Positions 11,513 to 25,088 of a stretch of DNA of 64,000 bases are shown here, piece after piece. The notes under the pieces are model-generated. The model saw only the letters and a list, made by a program, of their open reading frames with translations. It did no database searches and was not told the origin of the DNA. The translations under genes were made by a program, and so were the position numbers. This DNA is from Cladorhizidae sp. MBARI D1340-BT2. Lineage: Eukaryota; Porifera; Demospongiae; Poecilosclerida; Cladorhizidae. Every line of letters starts with the position of its first letter. Position 1 is the stretch's first letter. The stretch is taken from positions 1,534,610 through 1,598,609 of the forward strand of contig JAQNBH010000004.1 of NCBI GenBank assembly GCA_028752905.1. Direction: 5' to 3'.

Positions 11513-13344
11513 CAGAGTGGGCCTATATCAACCAGTGCTCTATCAGAGTGGGCCTATAACAACCAATGCTCTATCAGAGTGGGCCTATATCAACCAGTGC
11601 TCTATCAGAGTGGGACTATATCAACCAGTGCTCTATCAGAGTGGGACCAGTGCTCTATAAGAGTGGGCCTATATCAACCAGTGCTCTATCAGAGTAGGCC
11701 TATATCAACCAGTGTTCTATCAGAGTGGGCCTATATCAACCAGTGCTCTATCAGAGTAGGCCTATATCAACCAGTGTTCTATCAGAGTGGGCCTATATCA
11801 ACCAGTGCTCTATCAGAGTGGGCCTATATCAACCAGTGCTCTATCAGAGTGGGACTATATCAACCAGTGCTCTATCAGAGTGGGCCTTTATCAACCAGTG
11901 CTCTATCATATTGGGACTATATCAACCAGTGTTCTATCAGAGTGGGCCTATATCAACCGGTGCTCTATCAGAGTGGGCCTATATCAACCAGTGCTCTATC
12001 AGAGTGGGCTATATCAACCAGTGCTCTATCAGAGTGGGCCTATACTAACCAGTGCTCTATCAGAGTTAGCCTATATCTACCAGTGCTCTATCAGAGTTGG
12101 CCTATATCAACCAGTGCTCTATTAGAGTGCTCCTATATCAACCAGTGCTCTATCAGAGTGGACCTATAACAACCAGTGTTCTATCAGAGTGGGCCTATAT
12201 TAACCAGTGTTCTATCACAGTGGGCCTTATCAACCAGTGCTCTATCAGAGTGGGACTATATCAACCAGTGCTCTATCAGAGTGGGACTATATCAACCAGT
12301 GCTCTATCAGATTGGGCCTATATCAACCGGTGCTCTATCAGAGTGGGCCTATATCAACCAGTGCTCTATCAGAGTGGGCCTATATCAACCAGTGCTCTAT
12401 CAGAGTGGGCCTATATCAACCAGTGCACCATCAGAGTGGGCCTATATCAACCAGTGCTCTATCAGAGTGGGCCTATATCAACCAGTGCTCTATCAGAGTG
12501 GGCTATATCAACCAGTGCTCTATCAGAGTGGGCCTATACTAACCAGTGCTCTATCAGAGTTAGCCTATATCTACCAGTGCTCTATCAGAGTTGGCCTATA
12601 TCAACCGGTGCTCTATCAGAGTGGGCCTATATCAACCGGTGCTCTATCAGAGTGGGCCTATATCAACCAGTGCTCTATCAGAGTGGGCTATATCAACCAG
12701 TGCTCTATCAGAGTGGGCCTATACTAACCAGTGCTCTATCAGAGTTAGCCTATATCTACCAGTGCTCTATCAGAGTTGGCCTATATCAACCAGTGCTCTA
12801 TTAGAGTGCTCCTATATCAACCAGTGCTCTATCAGAGTGGACCTATAACAACCAGTGTTCTATCAGAGTGGGCCTATATTAACCAGTGTTCTATCACAGT
12901 GGGCCTTATCAACCAGTGCTCTATCAGAGTGGGACTATATCAACCAGTGCTCTATCAGAGTGGGCCTATATCAACCAGTGCACCATCAGAGTGGGCCTAT
13001 ATCAACCGGTGCTCTATCAGAGTGGGCCTATATTAACCAGTGTTCTATCACAGTGGGCCTTATCAACCAGTGCTCTATCAGAGTGGGACTATATCAACCA
13101 GTGCTCTATCAGAGTGGGACTATATCAACCAGTGCTCTATCAGATTGGGCCTATATCAACCGGTGCTCTATCAGAGTGGGCCTATATCAACCAGTGCTCT
13201 ATCAGAGTGGGCCTATATCAACCAGTGCTCTATCAGAGTGGGCCTATATCAACCAGTGCACCATCAGAGTGGGCCTATATCAACCAGTGCTCTATCAGAG
13301 TAGGCCTATATCAACCAGTGTTCTATCAGAGTGGGACTATATCA
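11513..13344. repeat. 31-bp tandem array beside API5 exon 2
   Basis: About 59 copies of a 31-bp unit with the core CTATATCAACCAGTGCTCTA. A block of rare variants (ATTAGAGTGC at 12121 and again at 12800) recurs after 679 bp, about 22 units, so the array grew partly by block duplication. It begins 33 bp beyond the splice donor of API5 exon 2 (minus strand) and so would lie in API5 intron 2 if the gene continues to the left. Confidence 0.95.
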
Positions 13345-13376
13345 CCGAGCACCAAATGTTCCCACACTTCTCTCAC

Positions 13377-13542
13377 TCATCTGCGGGTCTTCGTCTTCTA
13401 TGAGGTCCAAGATGGCGTCCATAGCGGCATCATGGAGTGAAGGAAAGTAACGAAAGAATTTAGTAATGAAGCCAGGGGCCAGCTTCTTCTCCCCCACAGA
13501 GCCTTTGGTAGCTTGGAGGATCCTCTCATAGCAGAGCGCGTG
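13377..13542 (-). CDS. API5: API5 (apoptosis inhibitor 5) exon 2
   Basis: A 166-bp exon with clean junctions: acceptor ...CTGTTGTAG before CACGCG, and donor A|GTGAGAG at its 3' end. The 55 codons include YERILQATKGSVGEKKLAPG, FITKFFRYFPSL and LDLIEDEDPQM. These match the second helical repeat of API5, a nuclear HEAT/ARM-like scaffold reported to oppose E2F1- and Acinus-linked cell death. It follows exon 1 in phase 0 and ends in phase 1, where an arginine codon is expected next (family: ...RRQAIKELP). No further API5 exon is visible to the left; a 31-bp array, two smaller arrays, a gypsy scrap and 9.8 kb of satellite fill that space. The gene either continues beyond the window or is a truncated copy. 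The reading frame shows no break. Confidence 0.85.
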
Positions 13543-15001
13543 CTACAACAGCAATAGGACACGCCCACCACATATAGCTCATTATACACACCTCTCTATA
13601 TATAACTCATCCCCTAACTCACCCAACCATGCACCATTTATATATACCCTGCCACAACAACACCTTGACCCCTTGGGGGTCCCACCCATAATTACGCCTT
13701 GACCCCCTGGGGTCCCCACCACATCTACGCCTTGACCCTTGACCCCTTGGAGATGGGCAGAGAAGAAAGTAAAAATTCTGAAATTCGAAAACATGAAATT
13801 GGTAAAGATCTTCAATGCAATAACCCCTTGTGCACACCTAGTTGAGCTTTTTCAGCACTGCTGCAAGTCTGCATGAAAAAAAAGGAGTCAGCTGTTTTGT
13901 GGGGAGAAAGTAGTCATTAGCAATTTCTTTGAGTGGGTGGTACTAGCCCAACCAGTCGAGTCAACATGGACGACAGGATTTATACGTGACAATAGTTAAC
14001 AGTCGAGCTTCAACAAAACTAGGTGTCTGTATGCTGTCGTGGCTGTCGTGGTTATGGACCACAGGCACTTCCCTTTATAATGAGCACCATTACTGCGCTT
14101 TATACGAAATGGTTTTATATTAAAAGGTAAAGGATCGTCAACCATTGTAGTCCCTGCAATCTTGTCTTTGGATGTAGATCGCACTCGCACACACACAAGT
14201 AGACCTAATACTAACTTCATATAATCATCACTAACACCCACCTCCTATCACCCATCTCCTATCTTCACAGAATATCGTCTCCCTCAAACTGTGATAACCT
14301 TTACTGACTGTGGTATACACAGGCACTAGGATGATGATCCTTACCTATATATGTACAATGCTTTAGTCTTCAGGAATTACAAGTCATGGAAAATGGAAAT
14401 ATGGAGAATGGAAATATGCAGTGCATGGCCATTCCGATACCAACTCTTGACCTATGATACCATTTCAAGAGTTTTAAATACTACAAGTTATGAAGTACTT
14501 GTAATCCATGGGGTAACGAGACCACACCCACACTCCTTGGGGTAATGGAGGCCACACCCATATTCCGGATGTAACGTAGACCACACCCACCATGGGTGAG
14601 TGGAAACCACACCCACACCTGATGTTTATTTGTTGGATATTTTGAAATAAAATGTAGTGATTGCCCATGTACCCTCAACTCACCACTTTACCCTATTCAT
14701 AAACAGGTATAGAGACTCTCAGTCCCGCATATTATATTGTGTTAGTCTGCATTGTTACATGATGTTACATAAATGTGCATTATCCATAATTTGTGAATTA
14801 TGTTAAAACAATATATAGCTAGAATAATTCATCATCACATGCACTCAACTCCCAACAGCTGAACTATCTCAACAGCTGAACTAGCTTATAACACAGACAA
14901 CTATCTAGAAGTTTCAAAATTACATTTCTCCAAGTACCTTGTACCAGGACAGATTCTGGCAGATGCATAGATATCAGGTTCCCGCCTTCCATAAAACTTA
15001 C
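13543..15001 (-). other. API5 intron 1
   Basis: Intron between the two API5 exons, with boundaries GTAAGT ... TTGTAG. It contains a 90-bp tract of CCTTGACCCCTTGGGGTCCC-type imperfect palindromes (13660-13750) and about four degenerate 30-bp copies built on GACCACACCCAC (14508-14625). I see no further exon or TE in it; the open frames present are short and unrecognised. Confidence 0.7.
14508..14625. repeat. Degenerate ~30-bp repeats in API5 intron 1
   Basis: Four spaced occurrences of a GTAAYG-(A/T)GGACCACACCCAC-like word, about 28-32 bp apart with poor conservation between them. Confidence 0.5.
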
Positions 15002-15070
15002 TTGTGTAATATCCGCGACCTTGGCATCTGCCAGAACCCCACAGTTTTTATATAAAGCTTCCACCCCTTC
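15002..15070 (-). CDS. API5: API5 exon 1 (5' limit uncertain)
   Basis: Open frame reading EGVEALYKNCGVLADAK and then VADITQ, ending at a consensus donor CAA|GTAAGT in phase 0. It matches the API5 N-terminus, where family members read Met-x-x-Val-Glu-Glu-Leu-Tyr-Arg-Asn-Tyr-Gly-Ile-Leu-Ala-Asp. The intron to exon 2 is 1,459 bp (13543-15001). No ATG lies in frame upstream before a TGA codon about 60 bp further out, so the initiator is on an unseen upstream exon or this copy has lost it. An AG just before the GG-GTG-GAA codons (about 15067) could be an acceptor. Confidence 0.75.
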
Positions 15071-15100
15071 AGAAATATTCAGAACTTCAATCACCAGCAC

Positions 15101-15461
15101 ACCTCTACAGTTCCAGATGGCTCACCAGATAACAGTTCTGCAGATTTGTTGCGCGCCGTTTAGAAGAACAAGCCGTTTAGAAGAATGAGCACGCCAGCAA
15201 AACGGAGGTGGCGACCCTTTACTTTGGTGTCTTCTTTTAGGGCTGAAGCGGTCTGGTCAGTAATAGTTTCTAACTAAGGGAGCTGTTCAATATACTGTCC
15301 CCACATCTTGATAGTGAGAGGCAATGCATGTATTTTCAAGAGTCTATATACGCGACGAGTGGATCTAGTTATATAAGTCTCGCTTTCTAAAATATCTACT
15401 TGGATGGAGTAAGTAATCAAGTCTTCCAAAATGGTACTCTTTCTCTGCAATTACTAGCTTT
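15101..15461. other. Region upstream of API5 exon 1, nothing identified
   Basis: About 360 bp between API5 exon 1 and the 25-bp array. It includes a local duplication GCCGTTTAGAAGAA (about 15157-15185) and could hold a leader exon or promoter. I recognise no core element. Confidence 0.4.
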
Positions 15462-18400
15462 AGTGCCTGGCACGTAGACTAGCCTTGGTATCAGGCACAG
15501 ACTAGCCTTGATGTATGGCACTTAGACTATTAAACCTTGGTGTCTGATACGTAGACTAGCCTTGATGGCTGGCATGTATACTAGCCTTGGTCTGGCATGT
15601 ACACTAGCCTTGGTATCTGTCATTTAGACTAGCCTTGATGTCTGTCATGTAGACTAGCCTTGGTGTCTGCCATGTAGACTAGCCTTGGTGTCTGTCATGT
15701 AGACTAGCCTTGATGTCTGTCATGTAGACTAGCCTTGATGTCTGGCACGTAGACTAGCCTTGATGTCTGTCATGTAGACTAGCCTTGATGTCTGTCATGT
15801 AGACTAGCCTTGGTGTCTGCCATGTAGACTAGCCTTGATGTCTGTCATGTAGACTAGCCTTGATGTCTGTCATGTAGACTAGCCTTGATGTCTGCCATGT
15901 AGACTAGCCTTGATGTCTGCCATGTAGACTAGCCTTGATGTCTGTCATGTAGACTAGCCTTGGTGTCTGTCATGTAGACTAGCCTTGATGTCTGCCATGT
16001 AGACTAGCCTTGGTGTCTGGCATGTAGACTAGCCTTGATGTCTGTCATGTAGACTAGCCTTGATGTCTGTCATGTAGACTAGCCTTGGTGTCTGCCATGT
16101 AGACTAGCCTTGGTGTCTGGCATGTAGACTAGCCTTGGTGTCTGTCATGTAGACTAGCCTTGATGTCTGTCATGTAGACTAGCCTTGATGTCTGTCATGT
16201 AGACTAGCCTTGATGTCTGGCATGTAGACTAGTCTTGATGTCTGTCATGTAGACTAGCCTTGATGTCTGTCATGTAGACTAGCCTTGATGTCTGTCATGT
16301 AGACTAGCCTTGGTGTCTGCCATGTAGACTAGCCTTGATGTCTGTCATGTAGACTAGCCTTGATGTCTGTCATGTAGACTAGCCTTGATGTCTGTCATGT
16401 AGACTAGCCTTGGTGTCTGTCATGTAGACTAGCCTTGATGTCTGGCATGTAGTCTAGCCTTGGTGTCTGTCATGTAGACTAGCCTTGGTGTCTGTCATGT
16501 AGACTAGCCTTGATGTCTGGCATGTAGTCTAGCCTTGATGTCTGCCATGTAGACTAGCCTTGATGTCTGGCATGTAGTCTAGCCTTGATGTCTGCCATGT
16601 AGACTAGCCTTGGTGTCTGTCATGTAGACTAGCCTTGATGTCTGTCATGTAGACTAGCCTTGATGTCTGCCATGTAGACTAGCCTTGATGTCTGTCATGT
16701 AGACTAGCCTTGATGTCTGCCATGTAGACTAGCCTTGATGTCTGTCATGTAGACTAGCCTTGATGTCTGTCATGTAGACTAGCCTTGGTGTCTGTCATGT
16801 AGACTAGCCTTGGTGTCTGCCATGTAGACTAGCCTTGATGTCTGTCATGTAGACTAGCCTTGATGTCTGTCATGTAGACTAGCCTTGGTGTCTGTCATGT
16901 AGACTAGCCTTGATGTCTGTCATGTAGACTAGCCTTGGTGTCTGTCATGTAGACTAGCCTTGGTGTCTGTCATGTAGACTAGCCTTGATGTCTGGCATGT
17001 AGTCTAGCCTTGATGTCTGCCATGTAGACTAGCCTTGATGTCTGGCATGTAGTCTAGCCTTGATGTCTGCCATGTAGACTAGCCTTGGTGTCTGCCATGT
17101 AGACTAGCCTTGATGTCTGTCATGTAGACTAGCCTTGATGTCTGCCATGTAGACTAGCCTTGATGTCTGTCATGTAGACTAGCCTTGATGTCTGTCATGT
17201 AGACTAGCCTTGGTGTCTGTCATGTAGACTAGCCTTGGTGTCTGCCATGTAGACTAGCCTTGATGTCTGTCATGTAGACTAGCCTTGATGTCTGTCATGT
17301 AGACTAGCCTTGGTGTCTGTCATGTAGACTAGCCTTGATGTCTGTCATGTAGACTAGCCTTGGTGTCTGTCATGTATACTAGCCTTGGTGTCTGTCATGT
17401 AGACTAGCCTTGATGTCTGTCATGTAGACTAGCCTTGATGTCTGGCATGTAGACTAGCCTTGGTGTCTGGCATGTAGACTAGCCTTGGTGTCTGTCATGT
17501 AGACTAGCCTTGGTGTCTGGCACGTAGACTAGCCTTGGTGTCTGTCATGTAGACTAGCCTTGGTGTCTGTCATGTAGACTAGCCTTGGTGTCTGTCATGT
17601 AGACTAGCCTTGATGTCTGTCATGTAGACTAGCCTTGATGTCTGGCATGTAGACTAGCCTTGATGTCTGTCATGTAGACTAGCCTTGGTGTCTGCCATGT
17701 AGACTAGCCTTGGTGTCTGTCATGTAGACTAGCCTTGATGTCTGTCATGTAGACTAGCCTTGATGTCTGTCATGTAGACTAGCCTTGATGTCTGCCATGT
17801 AGACTAGCCTTGATGTCTGTCATGTAGACTAGCCTTGATGTCTGTCATGTAGACTAGCCTTGATGTCTGTCATGTAGACTAGCCTTGATGTCTGTCATGT
17901 AGACTAGCCTTGATGTCTGTCATGTAGTCTAGCCTTGATGTCTGTCATGTAGACTAGCCTTGGTGTCTGCCATGTAGACTAGCTTTGGTGTCTGTCATGT
18001 AGACTAGCCTTGATGTCTGCCATGTAGACTAGCCTTGGTGTCTGTCATGTAGACTAGCCTTGATGTCTGGCATGTAGACTAGCCTTGATGTCTGTCATGT
18101 AGACTAGCCTTGATGTCTGGCACGTAGACTAGCCTTGGTGTCTGTCATGTAGACTAGCTTTGGTGTCTGCCATGTAGACTAGCCTTGGTGTCTGTCATGT
18201 AGACTAGCCTTGATGTCTGTCATGTAGACTAGCCTTGATGTCTGTCATGTAGACTAGCCTTGATGTCTGTCATGTAGACTAGCCTTGATGTCTGTCATGT
18301 AGACTAGCCTTGATGTCTGGCATGTAGACTAGCCTTGATGTCTGGCATGTAGTCTAGCCTTGATGTCTGTCATGTAGACTAGCCTTGATGTCTGTCATGT

Positions 18401-21366
18401 AGACTAGCCTTGATGTCTGTCATGTAGACTAGCCTTGATGTCTGTCATGTAGACTAGCCTTGATGTCTGTCATGTAGACTAGCCTTGGTGTCTGTCATGT
18501 AGACTAGCCTTGGTATCTGTCATGTAGACTAGCCTTGGTGTCTGTCATGTAGACTAGCCTTGATGTCTGTCATGTAGACTAGCCTTGATGTCTGTCATGT
18601 AGACTAGCCTTGATGTCTGGCATGTAGACTAGCCTTGGTGTCTGTCATGTAGACTAGCCTTGGTGTCTGTCATGTAGACTAGCCTTGGTGTCTGTCATGT
18701 AGACTAGCCTTGATGTCTGTCATGTAGACTAGCCTTGATGTCTGTCATGTAGACTAGCCTTGATGTCTGTCATGTAGACTAGCCTTGATGTCTGTCATGT
18801 AGACTAGCCTTGATGTCTGTCATGTAGACTAGCCTTGATGTCTGTCATGTAGACTAGCCTTGATGTCTGTCATGTAGACTAGCCTTGATGTCTGTCATGT
18901 AGACTAGCCTTGATGTCTGTCATGTAGACTAGCCTTGATGTCTGTCATGTAGACTAGCCTTGATGTCTGGCATGTAGACTAGCCTTGATGTCTGGCATGT
19001 AGACTAGCCTTGATGTCTGGCATGTAGACTAGCCTTGATGTCTGGCATGTAGACTAGCCTTGATGTCTGTCATGTAGACTAGCCTTGATGTCTGTCATGT
19101 AGACTAGCCTTGATGTCTGTCATGTAGACTAGCCTTGATGTCTGTCATGTAGACTAGCCTTGATGTCTGTCATGTAGACTAGCCTTGGTGTCTGGCATGT
19201 AGACTAGCCTTGGTGTCTGTCATGTAGACTAGCCTTGGTGTCTGTCATGTAGACTAGCCTTGGTGTCTGTCATGTAGACTAGCCTTGATGTCTGTCATGT
19301 AGACTAGCCTTGATGTCTGGCATGTAGACTAGCCTTGATGTCTGTCATGTAGACTAGCCTTGATGTCTGGCATGTAGACTAGCCTTGATGTCTGTCATGT
19401 AGACTAGCCTTGGTGTCTGCCATGTAGACTAGCCTTGATGTCTGTCATGTAGACTAGCCTTGGTGTCTGTCATGTAGACTAGCCTTGATGTCTGTCATGT
19501 AGACTAGCCTTGATGTCTGTCATGTAGACTAGCCTTGATGTCTGTCATGTAGACTAGCCTTGGTGTCTGTCATGTAGACTAGCCTTGATGTCTGGCATGT
19601 AGACTAGCCTTGATGTCTGTCATGTAGACTAGCCTTGGTGTCTGTCATGTAGACTAGCCTTGATGTCTGCCATGTAGACTAGCCTTGATGTCTGTCATGT
19701 AGACTAGCCTTGATGTCTGTCATGTAGACTAGCCTTGATGTCTGCCATGTAGACTAGCCTTGGTGTCTGCCATGTAGACTAGCCTTGATGTCTGGCATGT
19801 AGACTAGCCTTGGTGTCTGTCATGTAGACTAGCCTTGATGTCTGTCATGTAGACTAGCCTTGATGTCTGTCATGTAGACTAGCCTTGATGTCTGTCATGT
19901 AGACTAGCTTTGGTGTCTGCCATGTAGACTAGCCTTGATGTCTGGCATGTAGACTAGCCTTGATGTCTGTCATGTAGACTAGCCTTGATGTCTGGCATGT
20001 AGACTAGCCTTGGTGTCTGCCATGTAGACTAGCCTTGATGTCTGGCATGTAGACTAGCCTTGGTGTCTGTCATGTAGACTAGCCTTGATGTCTGTCATGT
20101 AGACTAGCCTTGATGTCTGCCATGTAGACTAGCCTTGATGTCTGCCATGTAGACTAGCCTTGATGTCTGCCATGTAGACTAGCTTTGGTGTCTGTCATGT
20201 AGACTAGCCTTGATGTCTGCCATGTAGACTAGCCTTGATGTCTGCCATGTAGACTAGCCTTGGTGTCTGTCATGTAGACTAGCCTTGATGTCTGTCATGT
20301 AGACTAGCCTTGATGTCTGTCATGTAGACTAGCTTTGGTGTCTGTCATGTAGACTAGCCTTGGTGTCTGCCATGTAGACTAGCCTTGGTGTCTGTCATGT
20401 AGACTAGCCTTGGTGTCTGTCATGTAGACTAGCCTTGGTGTCTGTCATGTAGACTAGCCTTGATGTCTGCCATGTAGACTAGCCTTGGTGTCTGGCATGT
20501 AGACTAGCCTTGGTGTCTGTCATGTAGACTAGCCTTGATGTCTGCCATGTAGACTAGCCTTGGTGTCTGGCATGTAGACTAGCCTTGATGTCTGGCATGT
20601 AGACTAGCCTTGGTGTCTGGCATGTAGACTAGCCTTGATGTCTGTCATGTAGACTAGCCTTGATGTCTGTCATGTAGACTAGCTTTGGTGTCTGCCATGT
20701 AGACTAGCCTTGATGTCTGTCATGTAGACTAGCCTTGATGTCTGTCATGTAGACTAGCCTTGGTGTCTGTCATGTAGACTAGCTTTGGTGTCTGTCATGT
20801 AGACTAGCCTTGGTGTCTGTCATGTAGACTAGCCTTGATGTCTGTCATGTAGACTAGCCTTGGTGTCTGTCATGTAGACTAGCCTTGATGTCTGCCATGT
20901 AGACTAGCCTTGGTGTCTGTCATGTAGACTAGCCTTGATGTCTGGCATGTAGACTAGCCTTGGTGTCTGTCATGTAGACTAGCCTTGATGTCTGTCATGT
21001 AGACTAGCTTTGGTGTCTGTCATGTAGTCTAGCCTTGATGTCTGTCATGTAGACTAGCCTTGGTGTCTGTCATGTAGACTAGCCTTGATGTCTGTCATGT
21101 AGACTAGCCTTGATGTCTGTCATGTAGACTAGCCTTGATGTCTGTCATGTAGACTAGCCTTGATGTCTGCCATGTAGACTAGCCTTGATGTCTGCCATGT
21201 AGACTAGCCTTGATGTCTGGCATGTAGACTAGCCTTGGTGTCTGTCATGTAGACTAGCCTTGATGTCTGCCATGTAGACTAGCCTTGGTGTCTGTCATGT
21301 AGACTAGCCTTGGTGTCTGGCACATAGACTAGCTTTGATGTGAGGCACGTAGACTAGTCTTGGTCT
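15462..21366. repeat. 25-bp tandem array, 5.9 kb
   Basis: About 235 copies of a 25-bp unit with the core AGACTAGCCTTGATGTCTG, varying mainly at a G/A (TTGATG or TTGGTG) and at a T/C/G before CATGTAG. The edges are degenerate (15462-15600 and 21310-21366). A rare GGCATGTAGTCTAG variant recurs at 16521 and 16996, 475 bp or 19 units apart, indicating higher-order structure. The unit length is not a multiple of three, so no long open frames appear here. Confidence 0.97.
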
Positions 21367-21885
21367 CTCATAAGGAGGCGGTGAGTTGGTGTATAGTGGA
21401 TATGTTCATGAGGAGGGAAAATGGCCGATATAATGCCATTCAAAAATGCAAGCCTAGCCGACTTGATGAACTACTGCTAAGCTTAATGGATCTCATTCCC
21501 TCCTAACTGAAGGTGAAATTCTGGGCTTTTAACTTGTTAAAGAGGCTGGTCTTTGGTGACAAAGTTCAGAAAGTAATCCAAAGCTAAGATGAGCCGAGGC
21601 ACAAACCTATGGCCGATGTACGACAACTAACACTAGCTGCTGGATTCAAGAGTTGGGTTTGACCATCGAGGACTATGCTGAGCTCTGTGGTGGCAATCGG
21701 CTCGCTGTAAACACATCATGTACTGAAGAAATTGCTGACAGCTGAATTACCTGATCTGAAGGCTTTCAGGATCCACTAATAGCTACTTGCTGCCAAATGC
21801 CTGATGAGCGATAAATTTGGTCTAAATCGTAGCTCTATGAAATCAACACTGTTTTTTTTTCCTTTCTAGCATGCTGTCTTTCCTC
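21367..21885. other. Unique spacer between two arrays
   Basis: About 520 bp of non-repetitive sequence with several short open stretches on the plus strand. I cannot assign any to a family. It may be worn coding or TE sequence. Confidence 0.4.
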
Positions 21886-23610
21886 AGTTCCAGCTCCAGG
21901 TCGTCCTAGATGATTGGTTCCAGCTCCAGGTCATCCTAGATGGTTGATTCCAGCTCTAGGTCATAGATTGGTTGGTTCCAGCACCAGGTTGTCCTAGATG
22001 GTTGGTTCCAGCTCCAGGTCGTCCTAGATGATTGGTTCCAGCTCCAGGTCATCCTAGATGGTTGGTTCCAGCTCCAGGTTGTCCTAGATGGTTGGTTCCA
22101 GTCATCCTAGAAGGTTGGGTCCAGCTCCAGGTCATCCTAGATGGTAGGTTCCAGCTCTAGGTCATCCTAGATGGCTGGTTCCAGCTCTAGGTCATCCTAG
22201 ATGGTAGGTTCCAGCTCCAGGTCGTCCTATATGGTAGGTTCCAGCTCCAGGTCATCCTAAATGGTAGGTTCTCCCTCCAGGTCATCCTAGATGTTTGGTT
22301 CCAGCTCCAGGTTGTCCTAGATGGTTGGTTCCAGCTCCAGCTCGTCCTAGATGGTTGGTTCCAGCTCCAGGTCGTCCTAGATGGTAGGTTCCGCTCTAGG
22401 TCATCCTAGATGGTAGGTTCCAGCTCTAGGTCATCCTAGATGGTTGGTTCCAGCTCTAGATCATCCTAGATGGTTGGTTCCAGCTCTAGGTCGTCCTAGA
22501 TGGTTGGTTCCAGCTCTTTGTCATCCTAGATGGTTGGTTCCAGGTCGTCTTAGATGGTAGGTTCCAGCTCTAGGTCATCCTAGATGGTTGGTTCCAGCTC
22601 CAGGTCATCCTTGATGGTTGGTTCCAGCTCCAGGTCGTCCTAGTAGATGGTAGTTTCCAGCTCTAGGTCATCATCCTAGATTGTTGGTTCCAGCTCCAGG
22701 TCGTCTTAGATGGTAGATTCCAGATCCAGGTCATCCTAGATGGTTGGTTCCAGCTCCAGGTCATCCTAGATGGTTGGTTCCAGCTCCAGGTAGTCCTGGA
22801 TGGTTGGTTCCAGCTCCAGGTCATCCTAGATGGTTGGTTCCAGCTCCAGGTCGTCCTAGATGGTTGGTTCCAGCTCCAGGTTGTCCTAGATGGTTGGTTC
22901 CAGCTCCAGGTCGCCTAGATTGTAGGTTCCAGCTCTAGGTCATCCTAGATGGCTGGTTCCAGCTCTAGGTCATCCTAGATGGTAGGTTCCAGCTCTAGGT
23001 CATCCTTGATGGTTGGTTGCAGCTCTAGGTCATCCTAGATGGTTGGTTCCAGCTCCAGGTCATCCTAGATGGTTGGTTCCAGCTCCAGGTCGTCCTATAT
23101 GGTTGGTTCCAGCTCCAGGTCATCCTAGATGGTTGGTTCCAGCTCCAGGTCGTCCTAGATGGTTGGTTCCAGCTCTAGATCATCCTAGATGATTGGTTCC
23201 AGCTCCACGTCATCCTAGATGGTTGGTTCCAGCTCCAGGTTGTCCTAGATGGTTGCTTCCAGCTCCAGGTAGTCCTGGATGGTTGGTTCCAGCTCCAGGT
23301 CGTCCTAGATGGTAGGTTGCAGCTACAGGTCGTCCTAGATGGTTGATTCCATCTCCAGGTCGTCCTAGATGGTTGGTTCCAGCTCCAGGTCGTCCTAGAT
23401 GGTTGGTTCCAGCTCCAGATCGTCCTAATGGTTGGTTCCAGCTCCAGATCGTCCTAATGGTTGGTTCCAGCTCCAGGTCGTCCTAGATGGTTGGTTGCAG
23501 CTCCAGGTCATCCTAGATGGTTGGTTCCAGCTCCAGGTCGTCCTAGATGGTAGGTTCCAGCTACAGGTCGTCCTAGATGGTTGGTTACAGCTCCTGGTCG
23601 TCCTAGACGG
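21886..23610. repeat. 30-bp tandem array
   Basis: About 57 copies of a 30-bp unit with the core GGTTCCAGCTCCAGGTC and CATCCTAGATGGTTG. It is more diverged than the 24-bp and 25-bp arrays, with truncated copies near 21960, 22100 and 22545. Its unit is a multiple of three, which explains short open frames at 22744-22938 and 23432-23644. Confidence 0.95.
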
Positions 23611-23818
23611 TCGGGAGACAGCGATTAATCAACCCCATTTTTAAAAAAAAATTTTTTTGCATACGCTGGTTGGCCGGGGACAACCACGATCAAAAGAGGA
23701 GTACTTTAGTTTGCTGTTGGATGTGCAAGGAATGGCCAGCTGTAGTAATTCTACTTAGTATTATCCTGCAAAATTCTGATTCTCCAGTTCCCCCTGTTCC
23801 TACACATGGCCAGCTTAC

Positions 23819-23938
23819 CCTTGTTTCTAAGTCGAGCTCCTTCAACTGTTCCACTCCAAGAATATTAATCCCCATCAAATAATTTTTTAACCTTTCGTCT
23901 TCCTCCAGACATAGCTCACCATGCTGGTTGTACTCCAT
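23819..23938 (-). CDS. Possible first coding exon, unknown protein
   Basis: An ATG at 23938 (minus) preceded immediately by an in-frame TGA opens 40 codons that include LCLEEDERLKNYLMGINIL and EQLKELDLETR. It ends at a good donor, ACAAGG|GTAAGC, in phase 0. The content is protein-like (charged, leucine-spaced), but I do not recognise it. No partner exon is identified at lower coordinates before the 30-bp array. Treat it as a candidate only. Confidence 0.25.
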
Positions 23939-24235
23939 TCAACCCCTCCTCTACTCCCATTCATCCTTACTACTACCCAGGAGACTCATATAAGAGATTT
24001 GGCACCATCCACCTGGCATCAACAATGGATGTCACCAACAAAACCATTTGCCTCCAGGCCCACGCCAAAACACCTCCCCCCTCTCTCATCCCCTCTATCC
24101 CAATCATCCATCTCAGAGCACCTGCTTCAACCTCAATGGTCGTGAGATCATGAAATACATCTTCATGGTCACCTCCCAGAGGTCCATCATCCATCGGGGT
24201 TTTTTTGGGGGAAGGGGGGGGGAGAGTGTTGATTT

Positions 24236-24880
<645 letters not shown>

Positions 24881-25088
24881 GAAACACATCCAAACACAAA
24901 TAACAACAAATCAAACAATCTCATGCAAAGCCCCTGCACAAAGTACAAATATGATATATTTAAAAACAAATACTTGAGGAATGATTATTAAGGTGATTAT
25001 TGTAGGACTTCAAAGCCAGTGTGCTGATAAAGGATTGTTGAATAAAGTGACCAAGTGAATTAAAATGAAAGGTAAGCAGAATCAGTTC
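24881..25088. other. AT-rich spacer, nothing identified
   Basis: About 200 bp between the microsatellite and the hAT remnant. I see no gene or repeat in it. Confidence 0.5.

Noticed and set aside
11579..13440. Overlapping plus-strand frames in the 31-bp array
   Set aside because: All three frames give permutations of the same peptides (YQPVLYQSG, INQCSIRVGL). Frame changes come from units of 29-32 bp, not from genes.
13582..14678. Short frames in API5 intron 1
   Set aside because: Low-complexity translations of CCTTGACC and CCACACCC repeats with no family resemblance.
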